In this document: piece by piece, positions 11,705-22,490 of the stretch | Numbering within the stretch: position 1 is the stretch's first letter | Layout: the number at the start of each line of letters is the position of its first letter | Assembly: GCA_905147135.1 (NCBI GenBank) | Contig: LR990061.1 | Location: forward strand, 8,532,026-8,596,025 | Origin: Blastobasis lacticolella | Taxonomy: Eukaryota; Arthropoda; Insecta; Lepidoptera; Blastobasidae | Direction: 5' to 3' | Length of the DNA stretch: 64,000 bases | Position numbers and translations under genes: made by a program | The notes under the pieces: generated by a model | Told to the model about the DNA's origin: nothing | What the model saw: only the letters and a program-made list of their open reading frames with translations | The model's database searches: none

Positions 11705-12060
11705 ATTTATACATAGTTTGAAACAAAGTCACTTCACGCCGTCTGTCCCTATGAACCCGATATGTATCTATGTATGTATCTATGTACACTTAGATAATTT
11801 AAGTTATTATTGCGGCTGCAGCATTATAATTTTAAGTTGGTATTCTTTCGTCAGCATAGTGACCTACCACCAGGTGAGATGGCGGTCAAGTGCATGGCTA
11901 GTCTTATATAAAAAAGAAAACTACGCCACGAATTACAATGCGGTTTTCAACAATAGATAGAGATATTCAAGGGGAAGGTTTATAAGCTAGAAAAATAATA
12001 GGCAGGAAGGGGTAAAGTAGGTATATGTAGGGGTAGGACACAACGCGAACGAAGTCGCGC
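11705..12060 (+). repeat. Dispersed repeat R2, copy 2, interrupted
   Basis: The same blocks as copy 1, but split by about 110 bp (about 11803-11915) that contain the retroelement tail CACCAGGTGAGATGGCGGTC. The end is GCGAACGAAGTCGCGCCGGG, a motif seen widely in this genome (for example 33700-33720). Confidence 0.6.
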
Positions 12061-12179
12061 CGGGTGAATTAGTTCCTTATACATACGGCACAATCCCGTG
12101 GTACAATGTGGTGTGGTGGCCAGAGATGTAAACAGAAGCATACATCCAGATTTTGTGTTTATAGTAATTTTTTTATTTT

Positions 12180-12265
12180 TATACCGCCAAGGTGGCTAAA
12201 CAAGCTTACCAACCTGCTTACCAGCTTACAAGCTTACAAGCTTACCAGCCTGATGGTAAGCAGTC
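12180..12265. repeat. Short tandem stretch of AGCTTACA/AGCTTACC units
   Basis: Several imperfect copies of an 8-10 bp unit (GCTTACCAG, GCTTACAA) next to the retroelement tail GATGGTAAGCAGTCACC. Confidence 0.55.
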
Positions 12266-12289
12266 ACCATCCAGTAAGTTGAACACGTT

Positions 12290-12515
12290 AGTGCTCTAAT
12301 GGCGAGGGAAAACATCGGGATGAAACCTGCTAACCATAATCCAATCTGGTCAGGTTTCACTGGCAGCAGGGACACGAAGGTCAGATGGCAGTCGTTCTAC
12401 TGTAATCACTTGATCTGCCAAAATCCAGGATCATGAAAATTATAGGTCAAGCGAACCCCGCGCCCTCGTGCGTGAGAACACAACCGGGACATTAACGCCG
12501 AGATGATTATTATTT
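12290..12515 (+). mobile_element. SINE-A, 5' truncated
   Basis: Starts within GAAAACATCGGGATGAAACC, lacks the tRNA head, and runs through TCAGATGGCAGTCGTTCTAC and ACAACCGGGACATTAACGCC to AGATGATTATTATT. Confidence 0.7.
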
Positions 12516-12729
12516 TCAGTCAGCTCAATTAAACTTAGAAAGTTTCTTTAATTTATTTCGATGAAGTGGAGTCAGCCCTTTCTGCCTAACTGACCCAACT
12601 TATTGTCGCAACGCAATATCCGATGCGATAAAAGTCAGAACCCGAGAAAATTACGAATTATTTCCATAATTATTATGAAGTTTCTTTCAAGGTTTAGAAA
12701 GTCCTAATTAATGCTCTTGGCTCCAAAAT

Positions 12730-13235
12730 GGGTTTATAAAACGTTTATTCGGTTCATTATTAATAAGTACTTATTATTCCGCCAGCCCTTTGGCATCGGA
12801 ATACGCGACGCGGGCGGACATTCCATTCTTACGTCGTGGATCTTCTGTCTTGAAAGCCGCTTTGCTTCCACTTTTAGAAAGCATACGGCCAAGAAATGGA
12901 ACACGTTGAATGCGAGTACGATAGGTTTGTCCAGTCCAGTGTATATTTGTCTTGGGTTTGACATTGAGATGAGGACAAGCTTACGGGCTGCCTGATGATA
13001 AGCAGTCACCGGAGCCTATGGACATTTGCAATACCATGCAGGGCAACACACACGCATTGCCGACCACGTAAACCTTTTCACCACTTTCTTGAAGAACTCC
13101 ATGTAGTACTCTCCAAGTACTTCATTCCACAATCTTAGTGCGCGTGGAAGAAAGTTCCTTTGGAACCGCACAGTACGCGACCAATTTGGTCTTCCGTAAA
13201 CTGTGTCTATACTTAACATCAGTAAGTACAATGAC
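12730..13235 (-). pseudogene. Decayed Jockey-like RT C-terminal pieces
   Basis: The - strand between 13231 and 13016 reads TVRFQRNFLPRALRLWNEVL, the motif just upstream of the C-terminus in Jockey/CR1-type RT proteins. A second, rearranged piece on the other strand at 12875-12995 reads HTAKKWNTLNAS. Both are short and broken. Confidence 0.5.
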
Positions 13236-13448
13236 AGTCAAATACCTAATTCTAATACCTACCTAAAAATCTTTCAAACCCCTACCTTATAGCCAATTCT
13301 GTACTATATTTGAAACGCGTTATTCGTAAATTTGCACCTGCAGATTATATCAAATATTTATCTCGCTCGAATGTAGAGCGTGAATTTTTTCGGGTACCCT
13401 CAAATATGCTAAGCCGGTTAGGGCTGTCACTTGAACTAATGCTTTTTA

Positions 13449-13566
13449 TCGACAGCCGTGTAAATCATTGGGTATTTTTATTTGCAAACAGAACTAGTTA
13501 CTTTGATAGGTACTTAAACGCAGCAATTTTAAACTGTAGCCGTCTAAATAAGGACCCTCCTACGTA
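13449..13566. repeat. Local duplication D2, copy 1
   Basis: Shares ATCGACAGCC, GTAAATCATTGGGTATT, CAGAACTAGTTACTTTGATA and GCCGTCTAAATAAGG with copy 2 at 13921-14098. Confidence 0.75.
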
Positions 13567-13920
13567 CCTTCTAAATTAGAATCGAATATAAAGGAGGGTA
13601 TGGACGTACAATATAGAATACCAGTAAGGTATTTTATAATGTTCTGTTTAACATGTCTCTTACACCAAAAAAATGTCTAAAGCACTATTTCCTGTGTTTT
13701 ATAATGCCTCACAGTGACATTACACCTGCGATCAGTATTTTTGTTACATAAAACCTGTAACTTAAGTTCTTTAATCAAAGACATACTATCATATTTATTA
13801 GCCATAGTTACCATCATGTGTAAAAAATATCTTAATTTATTTTAAGAATCGCTATAAAGGAGTCATAAATTATCCGATAGAAATAAAAAGGTACTGATTC
13901 CATTTCGGCGAGAATTTCAA

Positions 13921-14098
13921 TCGACAGCCTTGTAAATCATTACTTACTTACTTCGCTGGCTCAGCGACCCCAAGTGGATCTTAAAATTCGCCATTAAAAT
14001 CATTGGGTATTATTTTCTGCGAGCAGAACTGGTTACTTTGATAGATACTCGACGTCGCAATTTTAAAGCAAAGCCGTCTAAATAAGGGCCCTTCACGG
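13921..14098. repeat. Local duplication D2, copy 2, with insertion
   Basis: The same blocks as copy 1, but broken by 55 bp at 13942-13996 flanked by the direct repeat AAATCATT (13934-13941 and 13997-14004). Confidence 0.75.
13942..13996. mobile_element. 55-bp retroelement tail with 8-bp target duplication
   Basis: The insert begins ACTTACTTACTTCGCTGGCT and continues CAGCGACCCCAAGTGGATC, a frequent lepidopteran retroelement 3' tail (on the other strand it would end in AAGTAAGTAAGT). Copy 1 of duplication D2 gives the empty site. Confidence 0.75.
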
Positions 14099-14589
14099 GC
14101 CGCGGCGCGACTTCATTAAGAATCGAATTTCACGCGCGACAACCCTAGATTACAGCTAAGCCGAGTATTAACCACCTCTCGCATTATCTGTACACTCGTG
14201 GAAAATTGCGTAGACTCTCCAATTCCAGGGGAAAAAGCGTATGAAAATCCACCCCCAGAATACACCACAAATAGGCATTTTACACCCCCAGAGGGACGTA
14301 ATGGGGTGTTTTTGGCGGAATTGTCGATTTATACCGTGGCACGGGCGGAGACGGGCTCGCGAGCCTGGTTTATGGGTGCCGAGTGAAAAGGTGCGTGTCT
14401 GTAAAAATGTTATGACTGACGTCTCTTCGGCTGGAATAGCGCGCGATAAGTGAAGTGTTATGTGCCGTATGTTTTGACAGTGTCGCCAGGTCATGTGTAT
14501 GTGTATGGAACAAGAAAGTATGTACGAACACATGATGTAGTACAATATTGTCGGACATAACAATGTATGACTGTTATGGCTTGTGACGG

Positions 14590-14905
14590 ATAGAGATACC
14601 GACTTCGAATCGCACTGCGGCCATGTACCAATGACTCTTTTCTCAGTTATGTACATTAGTTGATTGCTAACCGATGCTCTTAAGGTAAGGGAAAACATCG
14701 TGATGAAACTTGCACATTTAGGCGACTGAATGTGTAACCATGATCCAATCTGGTCAGGTTCCCCTGGTAGCAGGGAACCTGGTAGGGGGGTTTGGGTCAC
14801 GGAGGTGAGATGGCAGTCGCTTCACTGTAATTATCTGATCAGCACAAATCCTTGATAATGGTCAAGGTGGTCCCCACATTTTCATGCGAGAGATCACAAC
14901 CGTGA
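14590..14905 (+). mobile_element. SINE-A, nearly complete
   Basis: The B-box-like CTTCGAATCGCACTGCGGCC is followed by all body blocks (ATGTACATTAGTTGATTGC, CATCGTGATGAAACTTGCAC, TCCAATCTGGTCAGGTTCCC) down to GATGGCAGTCGCTTCACTG and AACCGTGACAACATT. The first half of the tRNA-like head is unclear. Confidence 0.75.
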
Positions 14906-15019
14906 CAACATTTATATATTCATATCTATCCGGGTATATAGTGTTTTTAGAGGCGGAAAATTTTTAATTAAAATAAAACTAAGAAAAAAGTAAGTAATTA
15001 GTATCATCGAAACTAGCTG

Positions 15020-15290
15020 TATTGGAAAGATAAATTTACGGCATTTATATTTGAATACAATTTTGGCAATGTGGCTCCCGTGACTGACGCGTAGATGGCC
15101 CAATCTGGATATCCCAATTTAATACAATTTTCGCAACAATTGTGGCCGTATTTCGCCAATAACTCACCGAATGTTGTGTTCGACCGTCTTCGGTTTATCA
15201 ATGTAGAAAAGTGACTTGACATATCTCCAAAAAAGATAATGTAATGGAGTTAGATCACACAATCTCGGTAGCCAACGTGAAATTATTCGT
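15020..15290 (-). pseudogene. C-terminal end of a Tc1/mariner-superfamily transposase
   Basis: Joining frames by eye, the - strand gives WLPRLCDLTPLHYLFWRYVK, then SLFYIDKPKTVEHNIR, IGEIRPQLLRKL, SRLGHLRVSHGSHIAKIVFK. This follows the DDE-3 type transposase end common in insects (SPDLTPLDYFLWGYVKS.vY). The DLTPL motif holds the third catalytic acid. Frameshifts and stops make it a fossil, and the catalytic domain upstream of this motif is absent. Confidence 0.6.
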
Positions 15291-15299
15291 TGATATTCA

Positions 15300-16395
15300 T
15301 TTCTTTCCCCTTACATAATTTTGTTCAGCGATAAAGCTAATTGCATAAAGCTTTATTAACTTTATTACCTAATTAGGTCATAAATCATAAGCTTTTTTCA
15401 TAACGTAATTATAATTTATGGGAAGATGCAACTGTCATCCGTAACACAGGTCTGTACCTAGCTCGGGATTCAGTGTATACTAATGTGTGTAACGATTATG
15501 GAAATAAATAACTATTTTATTTATTATTTATTTTATTATTAAAGCTACATTTTTACTAGCTTTTATTTAACTAGCACTGTTTGAATGTATGTTTGTAAGT
15601 AATCCGTCAAAATGTGCAAACCATTTTCGACCTTATGTTGGTATCCGTTTGAGCTGAAATATAATTAAGGTGTAACTTGGATGACAATGTATTAATATGG
15701 TAATATGGAGCTGGTCTGATGATGGCATCGGAAGGTGATCATAGGAACTAATGAACACAATAAGATAACCCCATCATGTTTGGGCTCCATGGAATAGAAT
15801 TGATGAGTAGGTACTATACCGTGCGATAAAAGCTTACACACAAGAACACTCGACGACCGCATAACCGAAATATATTCAAACTTAAATGCCTTACATCTTT
15901 ACTGATGCGAAACACTTTTTCTTTGTTCTATTTCAATTTAAAGTTTGCCGCCTCTAAAAAACACCTTTCATATGTAGGTATTCTTAGATTCCATATTCAT
16001 ATTTATTAAATTTCTCAGACTACCACATACCTATCAACTTTACGTACCTACCTAACCAATATTGAGATTGCCTCATAATTACACGTGATACGAAGCACGG
16101 ATCACTTGTATATCACTTTGTTAAACAATTTCCCGAACATTATTACACACGCATTCATCTTGCGTATCAAAGGGGCTACTGAATGATCGGGGCTGCCTTT
16201 GAAGTTTCAGGAAACTCATACGCGTAAACAGTTTATTAAGCTTCCTTATATACAAGATTGAGTGTAATAATTTTCAATATACTCCACCGAGTTGGTAAAT
16301 TCTCATATGGAAGTTCTTTATTGAAAACTGGCTTTTGATATTGAATTTTGTTGATTTCCGGGGTGTACTGGAGTCGTTTAGGGTAACCGTACGCA
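15300..16395. other. Unassigned sequence
   Basis: AT-rich. No recognised gene or repeat family was seen. Confidence 0.35.
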
Positions 16396-16396
16396 G

Positions 16397-16659
16397 TAGG
16401 TAGACCTCATCTAGTCTAAAATGACGCGCCCCACTACTTAGTTAGTTAATTTCGATGTGTGAGTGCAAATATTGATAACGACACTTCATCTGTGTGGGAG
16501 CCAATTAACGACGCGTGCTCCTACGTTTGAATGTCACCGGCAACTGAATGACCAATTACAACGGAATTTGTATATGTATTGCGTTTATATTTTAAACTTA
16601 CTTGTATGCGTTAATGCGATAGTGGGACGCGTCATTTTAGATTAGACGAGCTCTACCTA
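16397..16659. mobile_element. Foldback MITE with 40-bp terminal inverted repeats
   Basis: 16397-16436 and 16620-16659 are inverted repeats matching at about 36 of 40 positions (core CTAAAATGACGCG followed by CCCCACTA or TCCCACTA). The interior codes for nothing recognised. The target duplication is unclear. Confidence 0.75.
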
Positions 16660-17116
16660 AGTAAGCGCAGTGTCTATATTTAATGATCAAGGTCTGGGGG
16701 GTGGGATGATTGTTTGGCCTAATCGTAGCTGCGGTGGACATAAACTAGTCGCGAATGTCAGTGAGCCAAAGCACGGTTTGTTGTTTATTTATTTGTTAAA
16801 AACAGGTTTTTGGTATTTGGAAAATACTCGGACGCCCAAGATTGTTATCTATCAGCAGATAATATATTTTATTATATTAGGCTCATATTTCTATTGAAAG
16901 AAAGTAGTAGTAGTAGTTGAGGTTATATTCGGTAATACGGATTCAGTAGTCATTATTTTGAATTTTAGGTTCACCGGGAAACTGTGCACGAATAAGTGAA
17001 CGCATGCGCAAACAGGGAAAAATAAGGAATATTATATGTATAAACAAAATAATTTCCATACTAACTAAATACCTCATTTATTTGTTGTACTGTTCATTGT
17101 CTAGCCTCGAATTTAT

Positions 17117-17265
17117 ATGAGAAATCATTCTAAACTTGCGCCTGTTACGCAACAGCAAATTGCTAAAGCAAAGACTCTTATTGAGCAAGGTAAAAGCAAA
17201 CAAGCTGTGGCAGGAGTCATTGGTCATATCTTCGCAAAAGACTTAAATCAACGTAGCTCCAATTT
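17117..17265 (+). pseudogene. Pipsqueak-type helix-turn-helix fragment (pogo-like transposase relic)
   Basis: Reads RNHSKLAPVTQQQIAKAKTL, then IEQGKSKQAVAGVIG, and after a frame change LRKRLKS. The spacing and the GKSK.AV..I.. TLRKRLK pattern fit an HTH_psq domain as found at the N-terminus of pogo/Tigger-like transposases and proteins derived from them. The frame breaks after the domain and no DDE region follows. The identification rests on pattern only. Confidence 0.4.
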
Positions 17266-17780
17266 CAATGGGTCAGTAGTAAGTATGCGTCTCGTTACCC
17301 CACCGGTATACGCACACTTACCCGCAATACGGGTCAAGTGTACGCATTCCAACTTTCAGTTATTTTTATTTACTTGATTCAAAGCGCGCACTTGCACCGA
17401 ACGACTCTATGGCAAATATTATCGTGGGATGTAAGCCAAAAGACTGCTTAAACTCATAAAAGTCCGTTTGATAGGTAGTTTTGCATGAAGGAGCAACAAT
17501 CGTCTATCGTACAGCGGTAGACAGTTTATACGGAGTGCTACAAGGCACATAAATTGATTCTCTAAAATGAATATGATTACATGAAATGTATTTCAATCCC
17601 CAATGCGGAATACAACCAAGATGATGATGATGGAGATATTGTATCCCAAAAAAGATAAGTGTGAAAAAGTGGCCTAGTGGGTAAGTTAAGGGGCTATGGA
17701 AGAGTTGGAACGTTGAATATGTCTTTAAATTACAGCTACCACGATATCATTTTGTAATTTGTGTAATATAATATACTTTA

Positions 17781-18444
17781 TCTACACTCATAGCGTAATG
17801 TTCCAATTACATATTCGAAAACAGTCGTTTAAGGGTACACTTTTTTCATGCCAGACTATAAAATTTTAAAAAATTACTTTTCGATACAGCATTTCCCATA
17901 TTATTTTCATGACAGCTGTATAGTAAAATAACTTTTTAATCATTATGCAACACTTATATTTTTTAAATTCTCGTCGGGCGCCCGGACACGGTCAAATGTA
18001 GGCTGAATACATAGATGTCTTTAACAAATTCAAATTCAAAATTTAAATTTTCCTGTTTATATTCTGTGTAATTATTTTCCCGCTAAACAAAATATTTTTT
18101 GTAATTGTTGTAATTTGTGTTTGTGAGTGTATTTTCTTATTTTAAGTAAATAAATAGATAAATGTGAAAGTAGTAAAGTGAATTTCCCGTCGCTTGATAT
18201 CCTCGACGCGTAGATACAACAGAACTGACTCGCAGCTTACTACCAGCAAAGTTGAAAAAACTATAGGTACGATATTTTAACATAAAAATACGAGTGTAGA
18301 TAAAGTAGTGTATGCAACTGCATATAATTAGGTATTAAAACACTCGTGTCAAACTATTATCATACTCGGCTACGCCTCGTATGATAAACAGACACTCATG
18401 TTTTAATACCCCCTTTTATATGACAGTTGCATAAACTACTATTA
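17781..18444. repeat. Tandem repeat T1, unit 1
   Basis: A 664-bp unit followed directly by a shorter diverged copy (18445-19030). Shared blocks are TCTACACTCATAGCGTAATG, GGGCGCCCGGACA, TTGATATC..TCGACGCGTAGATAC and AGTAGTGTATGCAACTGCAT. The unit ends in a palindrome-like stretch (about 18304-18440). Unit 1 alone carries CATACTCGGCTACGCCTCGT at its centre. Confidence 0.85.
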
Positions 18445-19030
18445 TCTACACTCATAGCGTAATGTTCCAATTTCATATTCGAAAACAGTTGTTTAAGAAT
18501 ACACTTTTTTCAATTTGATAATTTTAAAAAATTACTTTATGGTACAGCTGTAACGTAAAATAACTTTTTAATCATTATGCAACATTTATATTTTTTTAAA
18601 TTTTCACGGGCGCCCGGACAAGGCCAAATGTAGGCAGAATACCTAAATGTCTCTAACAAATTCAAAATTCAAATTTTCCTGTTTATATTTGTGTGTAATT
18701 ATTTTCCCGCTAAACAGAATATTCTTTTCTAATTGTTGCAAGTTGTGTTTGTGATTATTTTTTAGCATATAAATAGATGAATGTGAAAGCAGTGAAGTGA
18801 ATTTTCCGCCGTTTGATATCTTCGACGCGTAGATACGCACTGACTCGCAACTTACTTCCAGCAAAGATGAGAAAATTATAGGTACGGTATTTTAACATAA
18901 AAATATGAGTGTAGATAAAGTAGTGTATGCAACTGCATATAATTAGGTATTAAAACACTCGTGTCAAACTATTATCAGACACTCATGTTTTAATACCCCC
19001 TTTTATATGACAGTTGCATAAACTACTATT
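18445..19030. repeat. Tandem repeat T1, unit 2
   Basis: A 586-bp copy of unit 1 in direct orientation. Its end also folds back: GTAGTGTATGCAACTGCATA and GGTATTAAAACACTCGTGTC face GACACTCATGTTTTAATACC and GACAGTTGCATAAACTACTA. Confidence 0.85.
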
Positions 19031-20112
19031 GCGTCACACTTTTCTTTCGACGTGATTTCAACTCCCGGAATCACGGCTAAAAGCTAGATTAATTATAATG
19101 ACTTTGGAATCTATGTAACAATAATGTTAAATTATAAAATTATAATAATAAATTCGCATTCCATGTCTATCTGTACATTGTCCAAATCACCTCCTAAACC
19201 ACGCAACGGATTTTGATGCGGTTTTTACCATGCATATTATAATAAAGAAAAGTTGAGAAATTCCGTACAAGCCGGATTCACAAATTTTCATATAATTGAA
19301 AGCTAACACATACAACAAGGTATACATAATTAATTACGAGTCAATTATCTCTCGTAGACGCCGCAAAAACAATAATTATGTCATTAGTAAGTAATAAGAT
19401 ATCGTGTCTCTCTGTCGCACGTCAAAGCGAGAGAGCAAACAAGCCATCCGTTATTGCCTCGTCAGTTAATCCTCTTGCGACAAATAGCATTATCATTTCT
19501 GAGCGGCTTACGCAGTATGCTTTTCTTATTTTGGGGATGATCAACAGTGGTAATAGTGTTAAGCCATTATGAATGGGATAGCCGTATGTTTGTTGTTACT
19601 GTGTAAGCCAGCTTCTGGCTGTGGCTCCGTTAAAGAAATTTTTTTTTAAGAAATTACTCGTAATATTCCCTGGTTTGCCCGTTAATGGGGCAAGGGCTAC
19701 CAGCAAAAATTTTGATATATACATAGGTCTACCAGCGTTTACACGGTAACTGACACGACTTGGCCTAACACCCACTTGGCCTAACAACCCATTTCTAACT
19801 TGATGTTGATTTCTTACAGCCTTGTATATGTCTAAAAATGTTCAAATATAAGTTAGAGAATGTTATGTCATTGTAACCGAAATGAGATGAAGTTGTATAA
19901 GGCTCACAAGTATTAATTTGAAACGTTAACATTGGCATAAAGACTGGTAGCATACGTGCCTCGTACAGGCACCGTAAAAACAGTTTATTAGAAATCTAAC
20001 ATAAGCACAACACAAAAACGAAAAAAATAACTGCACAAACAATGAATGTGTGTGGTAAATTTAATGTGCATTTATGGCTAGTGTTTGCCGAGCGCGCTCC
20101 ACTGAACTCCGT

Positions 20113-20333
20113 ACAAACGCAATTGATCATATTTTCAATATAACGCTATCAAAGTCAATAAAATTTCGCAGACGTGATCCAGAAACCCATATCTATGCTT
20201 GTAGTTTGTCAGATTTTCGTTAAAATACATCGTTTCAAAGTTGCACGGGATTTAAAAGGTTTCTGGATCATGTCTACAAAATTTCATTGGCTTTGATAGC
20301 GTAATATTGCAAATATGATCAAATTGCGTTTGT
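20113..20333. mobile_element. Foldback MITE with about 75-bp arms
   Basis: The left arm starts ACAAACGCAATTGATCATAT and the right arm ends ATATGATCAAATTGCGTTTG. The arms (20113-20187 and 20259-20333) pair almost throughout, including CGCTATCAAAG and GATCCAGAAACC, around a 71-bp middle. No coding capacity. Confidence 0.8.
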
Positions 20334-20570
20334 CCCCCCCTCTCTTATTTATGTAGCCCGGGCTTCTTATTTTGAAAGACGGGAAAAGCAGAGCATTCAC
20401 CTTTGGGATATAGCTTGTCTTCTTTGGCGGCTCAGGGCTCTAGGTAATTAGATTCGACATATAATGTTTTAAACTAACGCGGTTATTATAACACATTTTA
20501 AGGGAGTTCCGGGTTTTTTACCGCCCCGTGACCATGATGCATGCAACTGTGTCGAAATATCGACAAAAAT

Positions 20571-20715
20571 CATCTTGGCGTATTAACGCCACACACACAC
20601 TAGCCGGGACATTAGTCCCGGTTGCGCTCTCGCGCGCGCGTGCCCGGGGTCCGCCGTGACCATGATTCAAGATTTGCCAGATCAGGTAATTACAGTGGAG
20701 CGACTGCCATCTGTG
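20571..20715 (-). mobile_element. SINE-A 3' part
   Basis: On the - strand AGATGGCAGTCGCTCCACTG, CTGATCTGGCAAATCTTGAA, then CGGACCCCGGGCACG and an end at CGTTAATACGCCAAGATGAT. The stretch ACACACACAC and CGCGCGCGCG inside is simple-sequence growth. The 20500-20570 block (CATGATGCATGCAACTGTGT) is a different repeat, also seen at 34890-34925. Confidence 0.65.
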
Positions 20716-20960
20716 TTCAACCCGAAATATACCCTTAAAACTATATTTAAATACCGATACTTAACGATGTCCTCACGAATCGGATAGGGTATTCTGTTAC
20801 ACACTATATAAAAAGTGCGTACAATCCGAAAACCCGTTTTAAGCATAGTGGATTACGCCTAATTCCCACTTACCGAGCTTTGTGATGAGCATTAGGACGA
20901 GTGTGTTTCAGCTGTGGGGAATTTATAGGGAATGGAATTAATTATCGGAAGAAGATTATG

Positions 20961-21011
20961 ATGAGAAAAAGGTGTGACGTTATACATTATAACGTCACAC
21001 CTTTTTCTCAT
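20961..21011. repeat. Perfect 24-bp inverted repeat with 3-nt loop
   Basis: 20961-20984 and 20988-21011 are exact reverse complements around the loop CAT. One arm includes CGTCACACCTTTTTCTCAT, close to the CGTCACACCTTTTTCCCGT at the start of a retroelement fragment near 40446. It may therefore be two element ends meeting head to head rather than an RNA gene. Confidence 0.9.
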
Positions 21012-21744
21012 AGGAAGGGTTTTATTCATAAAACATAAAAATGTATTATGAATAAAAAGTAGAAGTTTATTTGCAGGCAGTTGTGAACAACTGTTGGGTT
21101 GCCTGCATCCGGCCTCTCTCTAACCAAAATTATTCTTCCTGTTCTGATCCTAAGAATTTGTCTCATCTATTTTTAAATCCGTTTGTGTTCCCTGCGGTCA
21201 CCACCGCCTTAGGCAGTTTAGGTATGTGAATTTCAGATAGAACTAGCAACCTTTTCAAACTTTTGAAGACATTTTGTTATTTTCATCTCTGGCTATATCT
21301 ATTTATTTTAACTAACTTCAGATACTGAAGGAGTAGTCTTTTCATTAGTAGCATAGTTAAACTTAAAAAATGGATTCTTGCGACGTGGGTCTTGCTGTAA
21401 ACAACTATTCATTGATAGTTTATTCCATAAGTCACCAGGTAAATGCCATACGTGAGATTATTGTAAATAACAATTGTTTTCCCATTAAAATCATATTTTA
21501 AGCATCTCATTTGACAGTCGTTTATAATGTGAAAATATCACAAATATACCTGGTAACATAAATGCTATTGATGCCATACGAATAAATAAGTAAGCAACAA
21601 ATATAGGAATTAAAAAAATTTTCATCATTTTAGGATGATTTAAAGGTCTAGCGTAACTAAGGCCCAGATGATGCTCTTTGGGAGCGGAACACAATAAATA
21701 ACAACAACAGAAGCCGCAATCACATAATACATTATTTTTTAATT

Positions 21745-21968
21745 CTCACGGCGCCATCTCGCCCCAAAGTAAGCAAAGGTTGTGTTATGTGCGTTAGATA
21801 ACTGATAAACTTGTATACTTATTTTTAACACACTTCTTATACATACCACACCCAGACCCGTAATAGAAATTAAAAATCACCATTTCAATTTCTGCATTTC
21901 AAAATCGAACCCGGATCTTCTGCGTAGCAGACCGCGGCATGTTAACCAACTGAATCACTCAGGTCGTC
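21745..21968 (-). mobile_element. SINE-B, near full length
   Basis: On the - strand GACGACCTGAGTGATTCAGT, TTAACATGCCGCGGTCTGCT, GATCCGGGTTCGATTTT (B box), AATTTCTATTACGGGTCTGG, and at the end GCTTACTTTGGGGCGAGATG. Confidence 0.75.
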
Positions 21969-22214
21969 AACTTTCTTTGTTGCAGATATGAAATGAGAGA
22001 GCAGGATGGCGCGCGCGCGGGTGCGAGGAGGGCGGAAACAGCTGGACAGCTTCCTCCTGAAGTTCGACACGAAAACTTGAGTCCGGCATGCGTGTGAGCG
22101 TAACGTTCTAAGATGGAGTTCACTGCGCTGCCCACCAATGTGAGTATGACAATGGTATTTTGCTCATACCGGCCTCTCACCTTCATGCCGCTTGACAAGT
22201 CGGTTTATCAGGTG

Positions 22215-22490
22215 GCTCTGTCAAGCCTGAGAAGTCCGCCTGGGTGAGTACCACCGCCTTATCAATTTCTGCCGCCAAGCAACAACGCCTGCATTGTTAT
22301 GTTCTGGTTTGAAGGATAAGGTAGCCAGCAAATTAACAGGCATGAGGCATTTCTTGTGGACTAAGAACTCCACTATCCTTAACTGTGACAACCTATATGT
22401 ATTAATTGTGGATGTTATGAGCAACAATTACAACTTACCATCAGGTGAACTGTCTGCGCGTTTATCACTGAATAGCATAAAAAATTAAGC
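22215..22490 (+). mobile_element. LINE 3' end
   Basis: AAGCAACAACGCCTGCATTG, TGTTCTGGTTTGAAGG, then TACCATCAGGTGAACTGTCT and a short A-rich end is the recurrent 3' UTR of a lepidopteran retrotransposon. Short pieces of the same tail lie at 37095-37175 and 46195-46262. The GC-richer stretch upstream (21970-22214) may belong to it but was not recognised. Confidence 0.55.

Noticed and set aside
14168..14800. The longest - strand open frame of the left half (210 codons)
   Set aside because: More than half of it is SINE-A read backwards (14590-14800). The rest shows no domain.
20961..21011. Pre-microRNA
   Set aside because: The 3-nt loop and fully perfect arms are atypical for a miRNA precursor, and one arm resembles a retroelement start.
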